Source: Zhihengliuella flava | GTDB lineage: Bacteria > Actinomycetota > Actinomycetes > Actinomycetales > Micrococcaceae | NCBI RefSeq assembly: GCF_015751895.1 | Contig: NZ_JADOTZ010000001.1 | Coordinates: 558,001-622,000, forward strand | Reading direction: 5' to 3' | Length of the DNA: 64,000 nucleotides | Shown here: positions 34,494 through 43,843 of the stretch, piece after piece | Position numbering within the stretch: the first letter of the stretch is position 1 | Layout of the letters: each line of letters opens with the position of its first letter | The notes under the pieces: generated by a model | Told to the model about the DNA's origin: nothing | Seen by the model: only the letters and a program-made list of their open reading frames with translations | Database searches by the model: none | Program-made: the position numbers and the translations under genes

Positions 34494-36200
34494 CTAGACC
34501 TCGAGGACGACCGGCACGATCATGGGGCGGCGACGCAGCTTTCGCCCAACCCACGCGCCGATGGTGCGGCGCACCACCTGCTGCAGTTGGTGGGTCGTAT
34601 GCTCTGGATGATCGCGGACCGCCTCCTGCAGCGCGGCCGCAATCTTGGGCCGAATTCCGTCGAAGACGGCATCATCCTCGGCCACCCCACGCACGTGAAT
34701 GTCAGGACCGGAGACGATGGTTCCATCCTGCCGATTGACGACCGAAATGACGGAAATGAAACCCTCTTCACCCAAAATCCGGCGGTCCTTCAGGTCATCA
34801 TCCGTCACGGCGCCCACCTTGGACCCGTCCACATAAACGTAACCGCAGTCGACGTGGCCCACCTGCTGCGCGATTCCGTCGCGCAAGTCAACGACAGACC
34901 CGTCCTCTGTGAGCAACACGCGCTCGGTCGGAACGCCCGTGGATTCGGCCAACCGGCCATTGGCGATGAGGTGTCGTGTCTCCCCATGCACCGGCATCAC
35001 ATGTGCTGGTCGAATGATGTTGTAGCAATACAGCAATTCACCGGCCGAGGCGTGCCCGGAGACGTGTACGCGCGCATTCCCCTTGTGTACGACCTCGGCG
35101 CCGAGGCGCATCAGCGCATTGATCACCCGGAAGACGGCATTCTCGTTGCCGGGGATCAACGACGACGCCAAGATCACCAGATCGCCCGGGCCGACCTGAA
35201 CAGGGTGATCTCCCGTCGCCATCCGTGACAGCGCAGCCATCGGTTCGCCTTGCGAACCCGTCGACATCAGAACCTGCTTCTCCTGCGGCACCTCGTGGAT
35301 CTTCTTCAGATCCACCAAGATGCCCTCGGGCACCCTGAGGTACCCCAATTCTGCCGCGATGGCCATGTTGCGCACCATCGAGCGACCTACGAGCGCGACC
35401 CTGCGCCCGTGTTCGGCGGCGGCGTCGAGGACTTGCTGCACCCGGTGTACGTGGGAGGAGAAGGAGGCGACGATGATGCGCTGGTCTGCGCTGGCAAAAT
35501 AGCGGCTCAATACGGGGCCGATGTCCCGCTCCGCGGTCGTGAAGCCCGGGACGTCAGCGTTGGTTGAGTCCGGGAGGAAGAGATCCACCCCTTCCTCACC
35601 CAGCCGAGCGAAGGCACGCAAGTCAGTGATCCGGCCATCGAGAGGCAACTGATCCATCTTGAAATCGCCGGTATGCAGTACCGTGCCCGCGCTCGTGCGC
35701 AGGAAGACCGCCAGCGCGTCCGGAATCGAGTGATTGACGGCCACAAACTCGGCCTCAAAGGGGCCGAACGTCTCCGTCTGCCCCTCGGAGACCGTCAGCG
35801 TCACGGGGCTGATACGATGCTCCGCGAGCTTGGCCTCCACCAGGGCGAGCGTGAACCGTGAGCCGATGAGGGGAATGTCCTCCTTCAGCCGCAGCAGGTA
35901 GGGCACGGCCCCAATGTGGTCCTCGTGGCCGTGCGTGAGCACCAGCCCCACGACGTCGTCGAGCCGGTCCTTGATGGGGGCGAAGTCCGGCAGAATCACG
36001 TCCACGCCGGGCTGCGTCTCTTCAGGAAAGAGGACGCCGCAATCCACGATGAGAAGCTTGCCGTCGATTTCAAAGACGGTCATGTTCCGCCCCACTTCGC
36101 CGATCCCGCCGAGCGGGATCACCCGGAGGGTCCCGGCCTCGAGCGCAGGCGGGTCAGTGCTGCGCGCCGCGTCCGCGAGGGCCACCGTGGTTTCGCTCAT
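34494..36200 (-). CDS. rnj: ribonuclease J
   Basis: The 568-residue metallo-beta-lactamase/beta-CASP nuclease processes and degrades RNA from the 5' end or internally. The metal motif is LTHGHEDHIGAVPYLL (HxHxDH), with further ligands in VLHTGDFKMDQ and, in the C-terminal half, HVSGHASAGEL and PVHGETRHL. The N-terminus LRVIPLGGIGEVGRNMTVFE is characteristic. It follows dapA by 9 nt, an arrangement (dapA-rnj) that is conserved in actinobacteria. Confidence 0.96.
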   Translation of the reverse strand: MSETTVALADAARSTDPPALEAGTLRVIPLGGIGEVGRNMTVFEIDGKLLIVDCGVLFPEETQPGVDVILPDFAPIKDRLDDVVGLVLTHGHEDHIGAVPYLLRLKEDIPLIGSRFTLALVEAKLAEHRISPVTLTVSEGQTETFGPFEAEFVAVNHSIPDALAVFLRTSAGTVLHTGDFKMDQLPLDGRITDLRAFARLGEEGVDLFLPDSTNADVPGFTTAERDIGPVLSRYFASADQRIIVASFSSHVHRVQQVLDAAAEHGRRVALVGRSMVRNMAIAAELGYLRVPEGILVDLKKIHEVPQEKQVLMSTGSQGEPMAALSRMATGDHPVQVGPGDLVILASSLIPGNENAVFRVINALMRLGAEVVHKGNARVHVSGHASAGELLYCYNIIRPAHVMPVHGETRHLIANGRLAESTGVPTERVLLTEDGSVVDLRDGIAQQVGHVDCGYVYVDGSKVGAVTDDDLKDRRILGEEGFISVISVVNRQDGTIVSGPDIHVRGVAEDDAVFDGIRPKIAAALQEAVRDHPEHTTHQLQQVVRRTIGAWVGRKLRRRPMIVPVVLEV

Positions 36201-36209
36201 GCTGCCCTC

Positions 36210-37127
36210 CTACAGGGTTCGCCCGGCCTCCGCGAGGTCCGCTTCAATGGCGGCCATTTCGGCCTCGCTCGGGGTCACCAACGGCAGGCGCACGGCCGGG
36301 CTGGCGAGCACGCCCTCGCGATTGAGGATCGTCTTGGCGGCCACGGCCCCCTGGGCGTGCGTCATCACGGCACGCTGCAGCGGATCGATCTCAAAGTGCT
36401 TAGCGCGGGCGGTGGCCAAGTCGCCAGCGTGAACGGCATCGACCAGCTCGCGGAAGAGCGGGGCGGCGATATGCGCGGTTACCGAGACGACGCCGATGGC
36501 GCCAGCGGCCATGAGCGGCATGGTGAGGCCGTCGTCGCCCGAGTACACGTGCAAATCCGTGTTCGCCAACACCCGGGTCGTCTCCTGATAGTCCGCCTTC
36601 GCGTCCTTCAGCGCCACAATATTGGGGTGATCCGCGAGGCGAATCAGCGTTTCAGTGGCGATCGCGATGCCAGCCCGGCCCGGAATGTCGTAGACCATGA
36701 CGGGCAACTCGACCGAGTTGGCGATGGTTTCCAAGTGCGCTTGGACGCCCGCCTGGCTGGGCTTGTTGTAGTACGGTGCCGTGGCCAGAATCCCGTCCAC
36801 ACCGGCCTTGACGGCCTCCGACGTGAGGTGCAGCGAGTGGCGGGTGTCGTTCGTCGTGGAACCTGCGATGACCTTCGCTCGGCCACCGACGGCCTCGACG
36901 ACGGCCCGGAACATGCCGATGTTCTCCTCATCGGTCAGGGTCGACGTCTCACCCGTGGTGCCTGTCACCACTAGGGAGTCGCAGCCATCGTCGACCAGCT
37001 TGATGGCGAGTTGGGCCGCCTGATCGTAGTCGACCTCTCCGGCGTCGGTCATCGGGGTCACCATGGCGGTGGACAGCGTCCCGAAGGGGTAGTCGTACGA
37101 GGGCGTGTTCGCGACGGTTTCAGACAT
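36210..37127 (-). CDS. dapA: 4-hydroxy-tetrahydrodipicolinate synthase
   Basis: I use the ATG at 37127 (305 residues, MSETVANTPSYDYPFG...). The frame continues upstream to 38027 but there overlaps the next gene on the other strand. The TIM-barrel aldolase condenses pyruvate with aspartate semialdehyde. Typical segments are VVTGTTGETSTLTDEE, the Tyr in LATAPYYNKPSQAG and the Schiff-base Lys in IVALKDAKAD. It starts the dapA-rnj-(ftsK) run. dapB lies about 7 kb away in another transcript. Confidence 0.96.
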   Translation of the reverse strand: MSETVANTPSYDYPFGTLSTAMVTPMTDAGEVDYDQAAQLAIKLVDDGCDSLVVTGTTGETSTLTDEENIGMFRAVVEAVGGRAKVIAGSTTNDTRHSLHLTSEAVKAGVDGILATAPYYNKPSQAGVQAHLETIANSVELPVMVYDIPGRAGIAIATETLIRLADHPNIVALKDAKADYQETTRVLANTDLHVYSGDDGLTMPLMAAGAIGVVSVTAHIAAPLFRELVDAVHAGDLATARAKHFEIDPLQRAVMTHAQGAVAAKTILNREGVLASPAVRLPLVTPSEAEMAAIEADLAEAGRTL

Positions 37128-37190
37128 GACACCTACGTTACCGCCCGGACTCAACTGGCGTCGCCCTCGGCACACCGTAGGCTGGTGCGC

Positions 37191-38366
37191 ATGAGCGCAT
37201 TGAGCCGGACTGGTCAGCCCCGTATTGCGGGCGTGGACGCGGCTCGTGGGCTGGCTCTGCTGGGGATGATGGCAACCCACATTGTGCCGCTGGCCGCCGT
37301 GAATGCTACTGGCGATGACGAACCCACGTGGGCGGCCACCTACTTTGCGGGTACGGCCTCGGCGCTCTTCGCAGTGCTCGCCGGCGCCAGCCTTGCGTTT
37401 GTGGCCCGATCCAAGGCTCCACACGCCGTCAGCCGCTCCGTCGCTCTGCGCGCGCTCATGATCACCGCGATCGGGTTGGCCTGCGGCATGTTGGACACCA
37501 ACGTCGCCGTGATCCTGACGCACTACGGGTTGTTGTTCCTCGCCGTGATTCCCTTCTTGTGGGTCCGCACCAGCCACCTGCTGATGTGGGCTGTGGGCTG
37601 GCTCTGCCTCTCCCCCGTCGTTCTGTACGTCGCCGTGCCCTGGGTGACGCGGTGGGTGCATCCGGCCGACGTCGGCGGCTCCCCGACGTTCACCGATCTC
37701 ACCCGGCCCGCGACGCTCGTGGCCGATCTTCTCTTCACGGGCTACTACCCCGTCGTCGTCTGGGTAGGGTTTCTGCTCTTGGGACTCTGGGTGGGACGGC
37801 TCAACGTGCAACGCCCACCGCTGGCGCTCGCCCTGCTGCTGGGCGGCGCCGTCGTCTCCGCGGGCGCGCGAGCCCTCAGCGCGGCGCTGTTGACCCCCGC
37901 TGGTCGCGCCGAGTTGGCCGCCGCGCAGGGCATCTCGCTGGAGCAACTCGATCTGGGGCTGAGCACCGGGTACTACTTCGGGCCCGTCGTGCAGAGCGGC
38001 TGGTGGTTTGCGCTGTCCGCTCCCCACACGTCAGCGCCACTCGATGTCCTCCATGTGGCCGGAACAGCCGTCGCCGCTATCGGTGCTTGTCAGCTGTTGG
38101 CGTTGGGGCTCGCTGCCTTGCTCGGCCGGTATGGGGAGGCGTTGCTCTGGCCGCTCTCCGGCGCGGGTTCCATCACCCTGACCCTGTATGTGGCTCACTT
38201 GGTCGCGCTCGACGCGCTGGCCAGCGTGACCGCGTCGCTTCCTCGGGTCGAGCTCTACCTCTGGTTTGCCGCCCTCAGCGCGCTGGCCGGAATCGTGGTG
38301 AAGTTTTGCGGGATCCGCGGACCGCTGGAAGCGCTGATCCGCGCCGTGGCGCGCCCGACGACGTAG
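37191..38366 (+). CDS. DUF1624/DUF418-type polytopic membrane protein (acyltransferase-like)
   Basis: I start at the ATG at 37191 (391 residues, MSALSRTGQPRIAGVDAARG...). The N-terminus RIAGVDAARGLALLGMMATHIVPL is typical of heparan-alpha-glucosaminide acetyltransferase-like (DUF1624) proteins, and the C-terminal PLSGAGSITLTLYVAHLVAL of DUF418. About ten hydrophobic helices are visible. Such proteins may transfer acyl groups to cell-envelope sugars across the membrane, but no substrate is known here. It is divergent from dapA (63-nt gap) and convergent with the UvrA2-type gene. Confidence 0.8.
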   Translation: MSALSRTGQPRIAGVDAARGLALLGMMATHIVPLAAVNATGDDEPTWAATYFAGTASALFAVLAGASLAFVARSKAPHAVSRSVALRALMITAIGLACGMLDTNVAVILTHYGLLFLAVIPFLWVRTSHLLMWAVGWLCLSPVVLYVAVPWVTRWVHPADVGGSPTFTDLTRPATLVADLLFTGYYPVVVWVGFLLLGLWVGRLNVQRPPLALALLLGGAVVSAGARALSAALLTPAGRAELAAAQGISLEQLDLGLSTGYYFGPVVQSGWWFALSAPHTSAPLDVLHVAGTAVAAIGACQLLALGLAALLGRYGEALLWPLSGAGSITLTLYVAHLVALDALASVTASLPRVELYLWFAALSALAGIVVKFCGIRGPLEALIRAVARPTT

Positions 38367-38381
38367 CCAGCGACGAAGCGT

Positions 38382-40811
38382 TCACGCCTCGTGCCCCAGT
38401 GCGACGCGCAAGTACGACGCCGTCGCGCCCCGGGCGGCGCGCGCCACCTCGGCTGGCCGGCCCTCCGCAACGATGTGCCCGCCCGCGCTGCCGCCGGCTG
38501 GCCCCAGGTCGATGACCCAGTCAGCGCCCGCGACGACCTCCATGTCGTGTTCGACCACCACCACGGTGTCCCCTGCCTCGACCAGAGCGTGCAGTTGCCG
38601 CAGCAACACGTCCGTATCCGCCGGATGCAGTCCCGTGGTGGGCTCATCCAGCAAGTACAGCGTCCCGCCGCGGCGCCGCCGCTGCAGCTCTGAGGCGAGT
38701 TTGATGCGCTGGGCTTCGCCACCGGAAACCTCCGTGGCCGGCTGCCCCAACCGGAGGTAGCCTAAGCCCACCCGGCGCAGCGTTTCCAAGCTGCGGGACG
38801 CTGCGGGCAGGTCGGCGAGGAATTCCGCCGCGGCATCGACCGTGAGCTCGAGGACCTCCGCGATCGTCTTGCCGCGGTACCTCACCTCGAGTGTCTCTGG
38901 TTCGTACCGGGAACCTCCGCAGTCCGGGCACGGGCCATAACTGCCGGGCAGAAACACCAGCTCGACGGCGACGAACCCCTCGCCCTGGCAGGTTTCGCAA
39001 CGGCCGCCCGCCACGTTGAACGAGAACCGGCCGGCGCCGAAGCCGCGCGCGGCCGCATCGTCCGTGTCGGCAAAGGCTCGACGCACGGCGTCGAACAGGC
39101 CGGTGTAGGTGGCGACGTTGGATCGCGGGGTGCGGCCGATCGGCTTTTGATCCACCGTGATCACGCGGTCCATACCGGAGCGCGCCGCGAGTTCGTCCAC
39201 CAGCGTTGACTTGCCGGCGCCCGAGACGCCGGTCACCGCGGTCAACACCCCGAGCGGGAAACGGGCGTTCACGCCGTCAAGGTTGTGCCGCTGTAGGGCC
39301 GTGAGTTCGATCCATCCCGTCGGTTCACGCTCGGCGCTCAACCGGGGTGCCACCCGACCGGCCAGGTAGGGGCCGGTCACGGACTCGGCCACGTCAACCA
39401 GGCCTTCCGGCGGACCGCTGTAGATGACGCGGCCGCCGTGCTCACCGGCGCCCGGCCCCACGTCGACGATCCAGTCGGCCGCCGCGATGATCTGCCGATG
39501 ATGTTCGACCACATACACGGTGTTGCCGGCAGCCTTGAGCTCGTCCAACACCTCGAGCAGGGCCTCGGCATCCGCCGGGTGAAGCCCCGCGGACGGTTCG
39601 TCCAAGACATACACCACGCCGAACAGCCCCGACCGTAGCTGCGTGGCGATCCGAAGGCGCTGCAGCTCGCCGGCGGACAGCGTCGGCGTCGTCCGGTCCA
39701 ACCCTACGTAGCCCAACCCCAAGCGCAGCAGCACCTCGATCCGGCCGACCAGGTCGCGGCAGAGCTGCACCGCCACGTCGGTGCGCTCGCCGGTGCGGTG
39801 CCGTCGCGTCGCGGAGTCGGCACGTTCCAGTCCGGCGGTCGGCCGGAGGATGTCGATGAGGTCCTCGAGCGGCAGCGCGGACAGCTCCGCGATCGTCCGC
39901 CCGGAAAACTGCACGTCGAGGGCCGCGGCACGCAGCCCGCTCCCCGCACACGCGGGGCAGGGCTCGGTGCGCATGAAGTCCATGGCCTTGCGGCGTGCGG
40001 ACTCGCTCTTGGAGTTCGCGACGACGTGTTTCACGTGGCTGCGCGCGCTGATGTAGGTGCCCTTATAGGGCCGGGCGTTGTGCTCGCGAAAGGGCACCAC
40101 CTCCACCACCGGACGCTCCTCGGTCAGCAGGATCCAGTCCCGATCCGTCGCGTCCAGTTGCTCCCACGGGGTGTCGATGCTGTAGCCGAGGTGCACCAGC
40201 ATGTCCAGCAAGCTTTTACCCTGCCACGCGCCCGGCCACGCGGCGATCGCCCCCTCGCGAATGGTCAGTGTTGGGTCCGGCACCAGCGATGCCGTGTCCA
40301 CGGTGTGGGCCTCGCCCAACCCGTGGCACTGCGGGCACGCGCCCGCTGGGGTATTGGGCGAGAAGGCGTCCGAGTCCAGCACCTCCACTCCCTCCGGATA
40401 GGTGCCGGCGCGGGAAAAGAGCATCCGCAGCGAGTTGGACAGCGTGGTCACCGTGCCGACGGTCGAGCGCGTGCTCGCCGTGCCGCGGCGCTGCTGCAGG
40501 GCGACCGCTGGCGGCAAACCGTCAATCCGATCCACCTGGGGGTGGTGCCCCTGCTGAATGAGCCGGCGCGCGTACGGGGCCACCGACTCGAGGAAACGAC
40601 GCTGAGACTCGGCGTAGAGCGTGCCGAAGGCCAACGAGGATTTTCCGGACCCCGACACCCCCGTGAACGCCACGACCGCCCCGCGCGGTACCTCGAGGTC
40701 CACATCACGCAGGTTGTTCTCTCGGGCACCGTAGACGCGGACCATGCCGTCGCTAACGGCGCAGGCGTCGTCGGTCGGTGATGGCACGGGGTGAGAGTTC
40801 TCGCTGAGCAT
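38382..40811 (-). CDS. UvrA-like ABC excinuclease subunit, short (UvrA2) type
   Basis: Starting at the ATG 40811 (809 residues), the protein has two ABC ATPase units: Walker A in FTGVSGSGKSSLAF and VTGVSGAGKSTLVDE, signature motifs LSAGELQRLRIATQL and VSGGEAQRIKLASEL. It has zinc-finger cysteines (CPQCHGLGE, CPACAGSG, CETCQGEG, CPDCGGSRY). At ~810 residues it is shorter than canonical UvrA (about 950), lacking the UvrB-binding insertion, as in UvrA2 or DrrC-type proteins linked to drug or DNA-damage tolerance. It is not the main UvrA. Its role here is inferred from family only. Confidence 0.9.
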   Translation of the reverse strand: MLSENSHPVPSPTDDACAVSDGMVRVYGARENNLRDVDLEVPRGAVVAFTGVSGSGKSSLAFGTLYAESQRRFLESVAPYARRLIQQGHHPQVDRIDGLPPAVALQQRRGTASTRSTVGTVTTLSNSLRMLFSRAGTYPEGVEVLDSDAFSPNTPAGACPQCHGLGEAHTVDTASLVPDPTLTIREGAIAAWPGAWQGKSLLDMLVHLGYSIDTPWEQLDATDRDWILLTEERPVVEVVPFREHNARPYKGTYISARSHVKHVVANSKSESARRKAMDFMRTEPCPACAGSGLRAAALDVQFSGRTIAELSALPLEDLIDILRPTAGLERADSATRRHRTGERTDVAVQLCRDLVGRIEVLLRLGLGYVGLDRTTPTLSAGELQRLRIATQLRSGLFGVVYVLDEPSAGLHPADAEALLEVLDELKAAGNTVYVVEHHRQIIAAADWIVDVGPGAGEHGGRVIYSGPPEGLVDVAESVTGPYLAGRVAPRLSAEREPTGWIELTALQRHNLDGVNARFPLGVLTAVTGVSGAGKSTLVDELAARSGMDRVITVDQKPIGRTPRSNVATYTGLFDAVRRAFADTDDAAARGFGAGRFSFNVAGGRCETCQGEGFVAVELVFLPGSYGPCPDCGGSRYEPETLEVRYRGKTIAEVLELTVDAAAEFLADLPAASRSLETLRRVGLGYLRLGQPATEVSGGEAQRIKLASELQRRRRGGTLYLLDEPTTGLHPADTDVLLRQLHALVEAGDTVVVVEHDMEVVAGADWVIDLGPAGGSAGGHIVAEGRPAEVARAARGATASYLRVALGHEA

Positions 40812-40844
40812 CGGACTGACCCTATCAGCGGGGACACAGCGCAC

Positions 40845-40879
40845 CGCCGGCGCCGCCCGCTGGTGCGGGGGCGCCGGCG
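40845..40879. terminator. hairpin terminator after the SLH gene
   Basis: CGCCGGCGCC (40845-40854) pairs perfectly with GGCGCCGGCG (40870-40879) around a 15-nt loop. It lies 16 nt past the end of the SLH-protein gene on the minus strand and before the UvrA2-type gene. There is no T run. Confidence 0.65.
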
Positions 40880-40895
40880 ACTTGATGCTCAGCGC

Positions 40896-43208
40896 TTAGC
40901 TGGCCTGCTCCGCGAGGTAGGCATCGAGGCGCTCCAGGAACGCCGCCATCTCACCACGCGTGGTGGACTTGCTGGCCCGGAACGTCTCATCACCGAAACC
41001 ACCGGTGATGCCCGTGGACTCCAGCCACGTAATCGGCCCATAGAACGCACCGCCGGCAGCGACATCCGCAAACGGCGACTCAGCCGGGGCTTGGAAATCC
41101 ATCCCCACCCCGTACACGTTCTGTGCATAGGACTGCAGGAACGCCGCCATCTGGCCGCGGGTAATCATCTCCTGAGACCCGAACCGGCCATCGGTGTACC
41201 CGGAGGTGATCCCGTTCGCCTTGGCCCAACCGACTTCCTCAGCCCAGCTATGCCCGGCCGGAATATCCGTAAAGACGTCCCCGGAACCGGCCTCAAACTC
41301 CTCACCCGCATACCGGTACAAGAAGCCCGCCATTTCCAACCGCTTCACATACTGCTGCGGACGGAACGTCCCATCGGTATAACCCGCCGTGACCCCCGAG
41401 CCATACAACCACTGAATCGACTCCTCAAACGAGGTCCCCTCCACATCCGTGAACGGGACGTCGACGGGCTCGACGGTGCCGGACTCAACGGAAATAGTGT
41501 GGATCGTCGTCGTGCCGGTGACCTCGTTGCCCACCACGAGCAACGGTTCACCATTCGGCGAGGCCGCAGCCGGAACGAAGTCTAGGCCCTCCGGGCCAAG
41601 GTCTCCCACTTGGTTGACGAGCGCTGCACGCTCTGCGTCACTGGCACCAGCGTCTTCCAGGGCCTCATACTCGTCACCGAGGTTCGTCGTGAATTCACGA
41701 TTGTTCAGGTAGGACTCGTACACCGGCGCAGTGGGGTCAGTGATGTCATAAATGATGACGCCAGAGAGACGTTCAAACCCGATAAATGCGTAGGTCCTGC
41801 CCTCCAGTTCACCAATGACCAGATTCTCCGGCTCTACGCCTTTAGCGTCACTGCGGTTCTCAACCTCATTGTTGTCGTGCCCCGCATTGAAGACGAGATC
41901 GGTGGATTCGCTCAACGCGGCCGTGATCCTTTCGAAATCAGCGCCAGAGTCGAAGACCAACTGGCCAGCCGTATCGAAGATCGAGAAGGAGCGAGCGCCA
42001 TAAGCATAGAGCTCGCGATAGCAGCCAGCCTCCGCGTCGAAACCCATGTCGAGAGCGACCTCAAGCCGGCCAAGCTGAGCATCATGGGTGGACTCGGCCA
42101 GCGACGCGCATACCGAACCGTGACCTGCGTCCGCGAGGTTCTTCACACGATCTCCCCCGACGAAATCGCCCCACTCCCGCATGTCCCCCTCATTGGCGGT
42201 GACGAGGTAGGTCTCGCCATCGACCTCATAGGAGTGCAGGCCGTCGGGCATGAAGAGTCCGAACAAGCCAGGGTAGGTCTCGAGGTTTACTCTCGGGGCA
42301 TCTTCGGGGTCGCGATCCGACGCATCGAGTGGCACCGTACCCCAGTCCTTGGCGCCCAACGGCAGCAGATCGGTCACCGTGGCGCTGGGCAAATCGACGA
42401 CGGCGATGGTGTTGTTTTCCTGCAAGGCTACGTAGGCGGTCGTTCCGCTGGTGGTGACGTACTCGGGCTCAAGATTTCGGGACACCGGGAGATCGTCCCC
42501 GTGCGGTGCCGGCCCGAAGATCCGCACGCCGTCCGGCAACTCGTCCCCCTCAAACGCATGGAAGTCGGCGGTGCTGACATCGGTCTGTGCAGGAGCGGCC
42601 AACTCCTGGGGCAGGGACACAACCCCGACGGACCCTTCGGGATCCACCGCAAAATCCTCGCTCGGCTCACCCTCATTGGCGACGACGGCGTAGCGACCGT
42701 CGTCAGAAAACGTCACCATGTCTGGCAAGGCTCCGACGGTCACCTCTCCCAAGATGGCCTGCCCCTGACTCGTGGCATCAAAAAACATCAAGCGTCCCGG
42801 AAGCGTCTTTTCCTGAGCCGGTTCGAGCGCGACGACCCCGAGGCCGTCCGAGCGAATCGCGACGGAATTGGCAATACCGTCTTCGGACGCGATGGTGAAC
42901 GATAACCGCGGGGATGCCGGGTTGGACACGTCCAACACATCAATGGCTCCCTTAGCCGCATTAACCTGGAAGACACGATCGCCAAAGGCTTGAACGATTT
43001 CAGCGGCACCCTGGTCATAAATCCCCGTTTGATACGTACCCATGGGCTGTAGTTGCACCACCGCATTCGGTGCGGCATCCCGGATGGGGTCAATCAACCC
43101 GGGCGGCGCGGCTACAGCAGCAGGTGCCACAACGAGAGCAGCGAGAGACACCGTGCACGTGGCAGCGGCGAGCCGCACCCCGGATCGCGGTGTGATGAAT
43201 GCAGGCAT
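40896..43208 (-). CDS. secreted choice-of-anchor I protein with three SLH repeats
   Basis: Starting at ATG 43208 (770 residues), the protein has a signal peptide (1-34, basic start, hydrophobic core, AVAA end). A large beta-propeller-like region follows (VFQVNAAKGAIDVLDVSNPASPRL, YAVVANEGEPSEDF, YLVTANEGDMREWG), typical of the choice-of-anchor I family. Three S-layer homology repeats fill residues about 586-770 (FTDVEGTSFEESIQWLYGSG, GVTAGYTDGTFRPQ, ITSGYTDGRFG, ITGGFGDETFR). SLH repeats tether proteins to pyruvylated wall polymers. The enzyme activity, if any, is unknown (some relatives resemble alkaline phosphatases). Asp/Glu-rich composition suits an exported protein. Confidence 0.88.
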   Translation of the reverse strand: MPAFITPRSGVRLAAATCTVSLAALVVAPAAVAAPPGLIDPIRDAAPNAVVQLQPMGTYQTGIYDQGAAEIVQAFGDRVFQVNAAKGAIDVLDVSNPASPRLSFTIASEDGIANSVAIRSDGLGVVALEPAQEKTLPGRLMFFDATSQGQAILGEVTVGALPDMVTFSDDGRYAVVANEGEPSEDFAVDPEGSVGVVSLPQELAAPAQTDVSTADFHAFEGDELPDGVRIFGPAPHGDDLPVSRNLEPEYVTTSGTTAYVALQENNTIAVVDLPSATVTDLLPLGAKDWGTVPLDASDRDPEDAPRVNLETYPGLFGLFMPDGLHSYEVDGETYLVTANEGDMREWGDFVGGDRVKNLADAGHGSVCASLAESTHDAQLGRLEVALDMGFDAEAGCYRELYAYGARSFSIFDTAGQLVFDSGADFERITAALSESTDLVFNAGHDNNEVENRSDAKGVEPENLVIGELEGRTYAFIGFERLSGVIIYDITDPTAPVYESYLNNREFTTNLGDEYEALEDAGASDAERAALVNQVGDLGPEGLDFVPAAASPNGEPLLVVGNEVTGTTTIHTISVESGTVEPVDVPFTDVEGTSFEESIQWLYGSGVTAGYTDGTFRPQQYVKRLEMAGFLYRYAGEEFEAGSGDVFTDIPAGHSWAEEVGWAKANGITSGYTDGRFGSQEMITRGQMAAFLQSYAQNVYGVGMDFQAPAESPFADVAAGGAFYGPITWLESTGITGGFGDETFRASKSTTRGEMAAFLERLDAYLAEQAS

Positions 43209-43368
43209 GAAGAGTCCCCACGTCGTCGATTGATGAACAAGACGTGGCCCGTACAGCCCGTTGCTGCACCGGCCACCGCGTCCTGTGTATGCAGCCAACG
43301 TGGCGAGCAAGTAACCGGCACCTTAACGCCACTGAGTGTGACATTCGAACCGGGGCTGACTCATGACC

Positions 43369-43827
43369 TCAGGGTGCCGGAGTGGTGGTCTCCTTGCGGT
43401 AGAGCGCGATGGCTCGCTTCATGACGGTTCGCGCGTTGCGCCGATCACCCGCGGCGTCGTAGGCCAGGGCAAGACGGTGCAGGCTGCGCCATGACTCGGG
43501 ATGCGCCTCGGCCTCCTCGCGGTAGGCCACGAACGCCTCGTCGGCCGCCTCTTTGACGATCCGGCCCGAGGGCAGTTTGGGCAGGTTGTCCTCCGGCAGC
43601 AGCCCCTCGGCCTCGAGGATGTGCGCCATCTTCTGCGTCCGCGCGCCAAAGAGGAGCTCGCGAATCAGGATCCACACACCGATCACCGGCAACACCAATG
43701 CTGCCGCCCCAATGACCTTTGCCGTCGGTTCAGCGGCGGAGAGGAAACGCCACGCACTGCCGAACGCCGCCCACAGATAGAACACAAACAGCGCCAGGAT
43801 GGCCCCGACCCACAATTTCGTCTTCAT
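43369..43827 (-). CDS. membrane protein with C-terminal TPR-like region
   Basis: The 152-residue protein has two transmembrane helices near the N-terminus (about 5-28 and 35-57, WVGAILALFVFYLWAAF and VIGAAALVLPVIGVWILI). A cytoplasmic helical region follows, whose last part (ESWRSLHRLALAYDAAGDRRNARTVMKRAIALY) looks like one or two tetratricopeptide repeats. No family name is recognised. It lies 16 nt after dapB on the same strand, so it is probably the last gene of that transcript. The 160-nt gap to the SLH start (43209-43368) holds that gene's promoter. Confidence 0.78.
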   Translation of the reverse strand: MKTKLWVGAILALFVFYLWAAFGSAWRFLSAAEPTAKVIGAAALVLPVIGVWILIRELLFGARTQKMAHILEAEGLLPEDNLPKLPSGRIVKEAADEAFVAYREEAEAHPESWRSLHRLALAYDAAGDRRNARTVMKRAIALYRKETTTPAP

Positions 43828-43843
43828 ACAGCCTTTCTGGCCC

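Noticed and set aside
33663-35228. A 521-codon plus-strand open frame over ftsK and rnj
   Set aside because: It crosses two convincing minus-strand genes and their intergenic gap; no family features.
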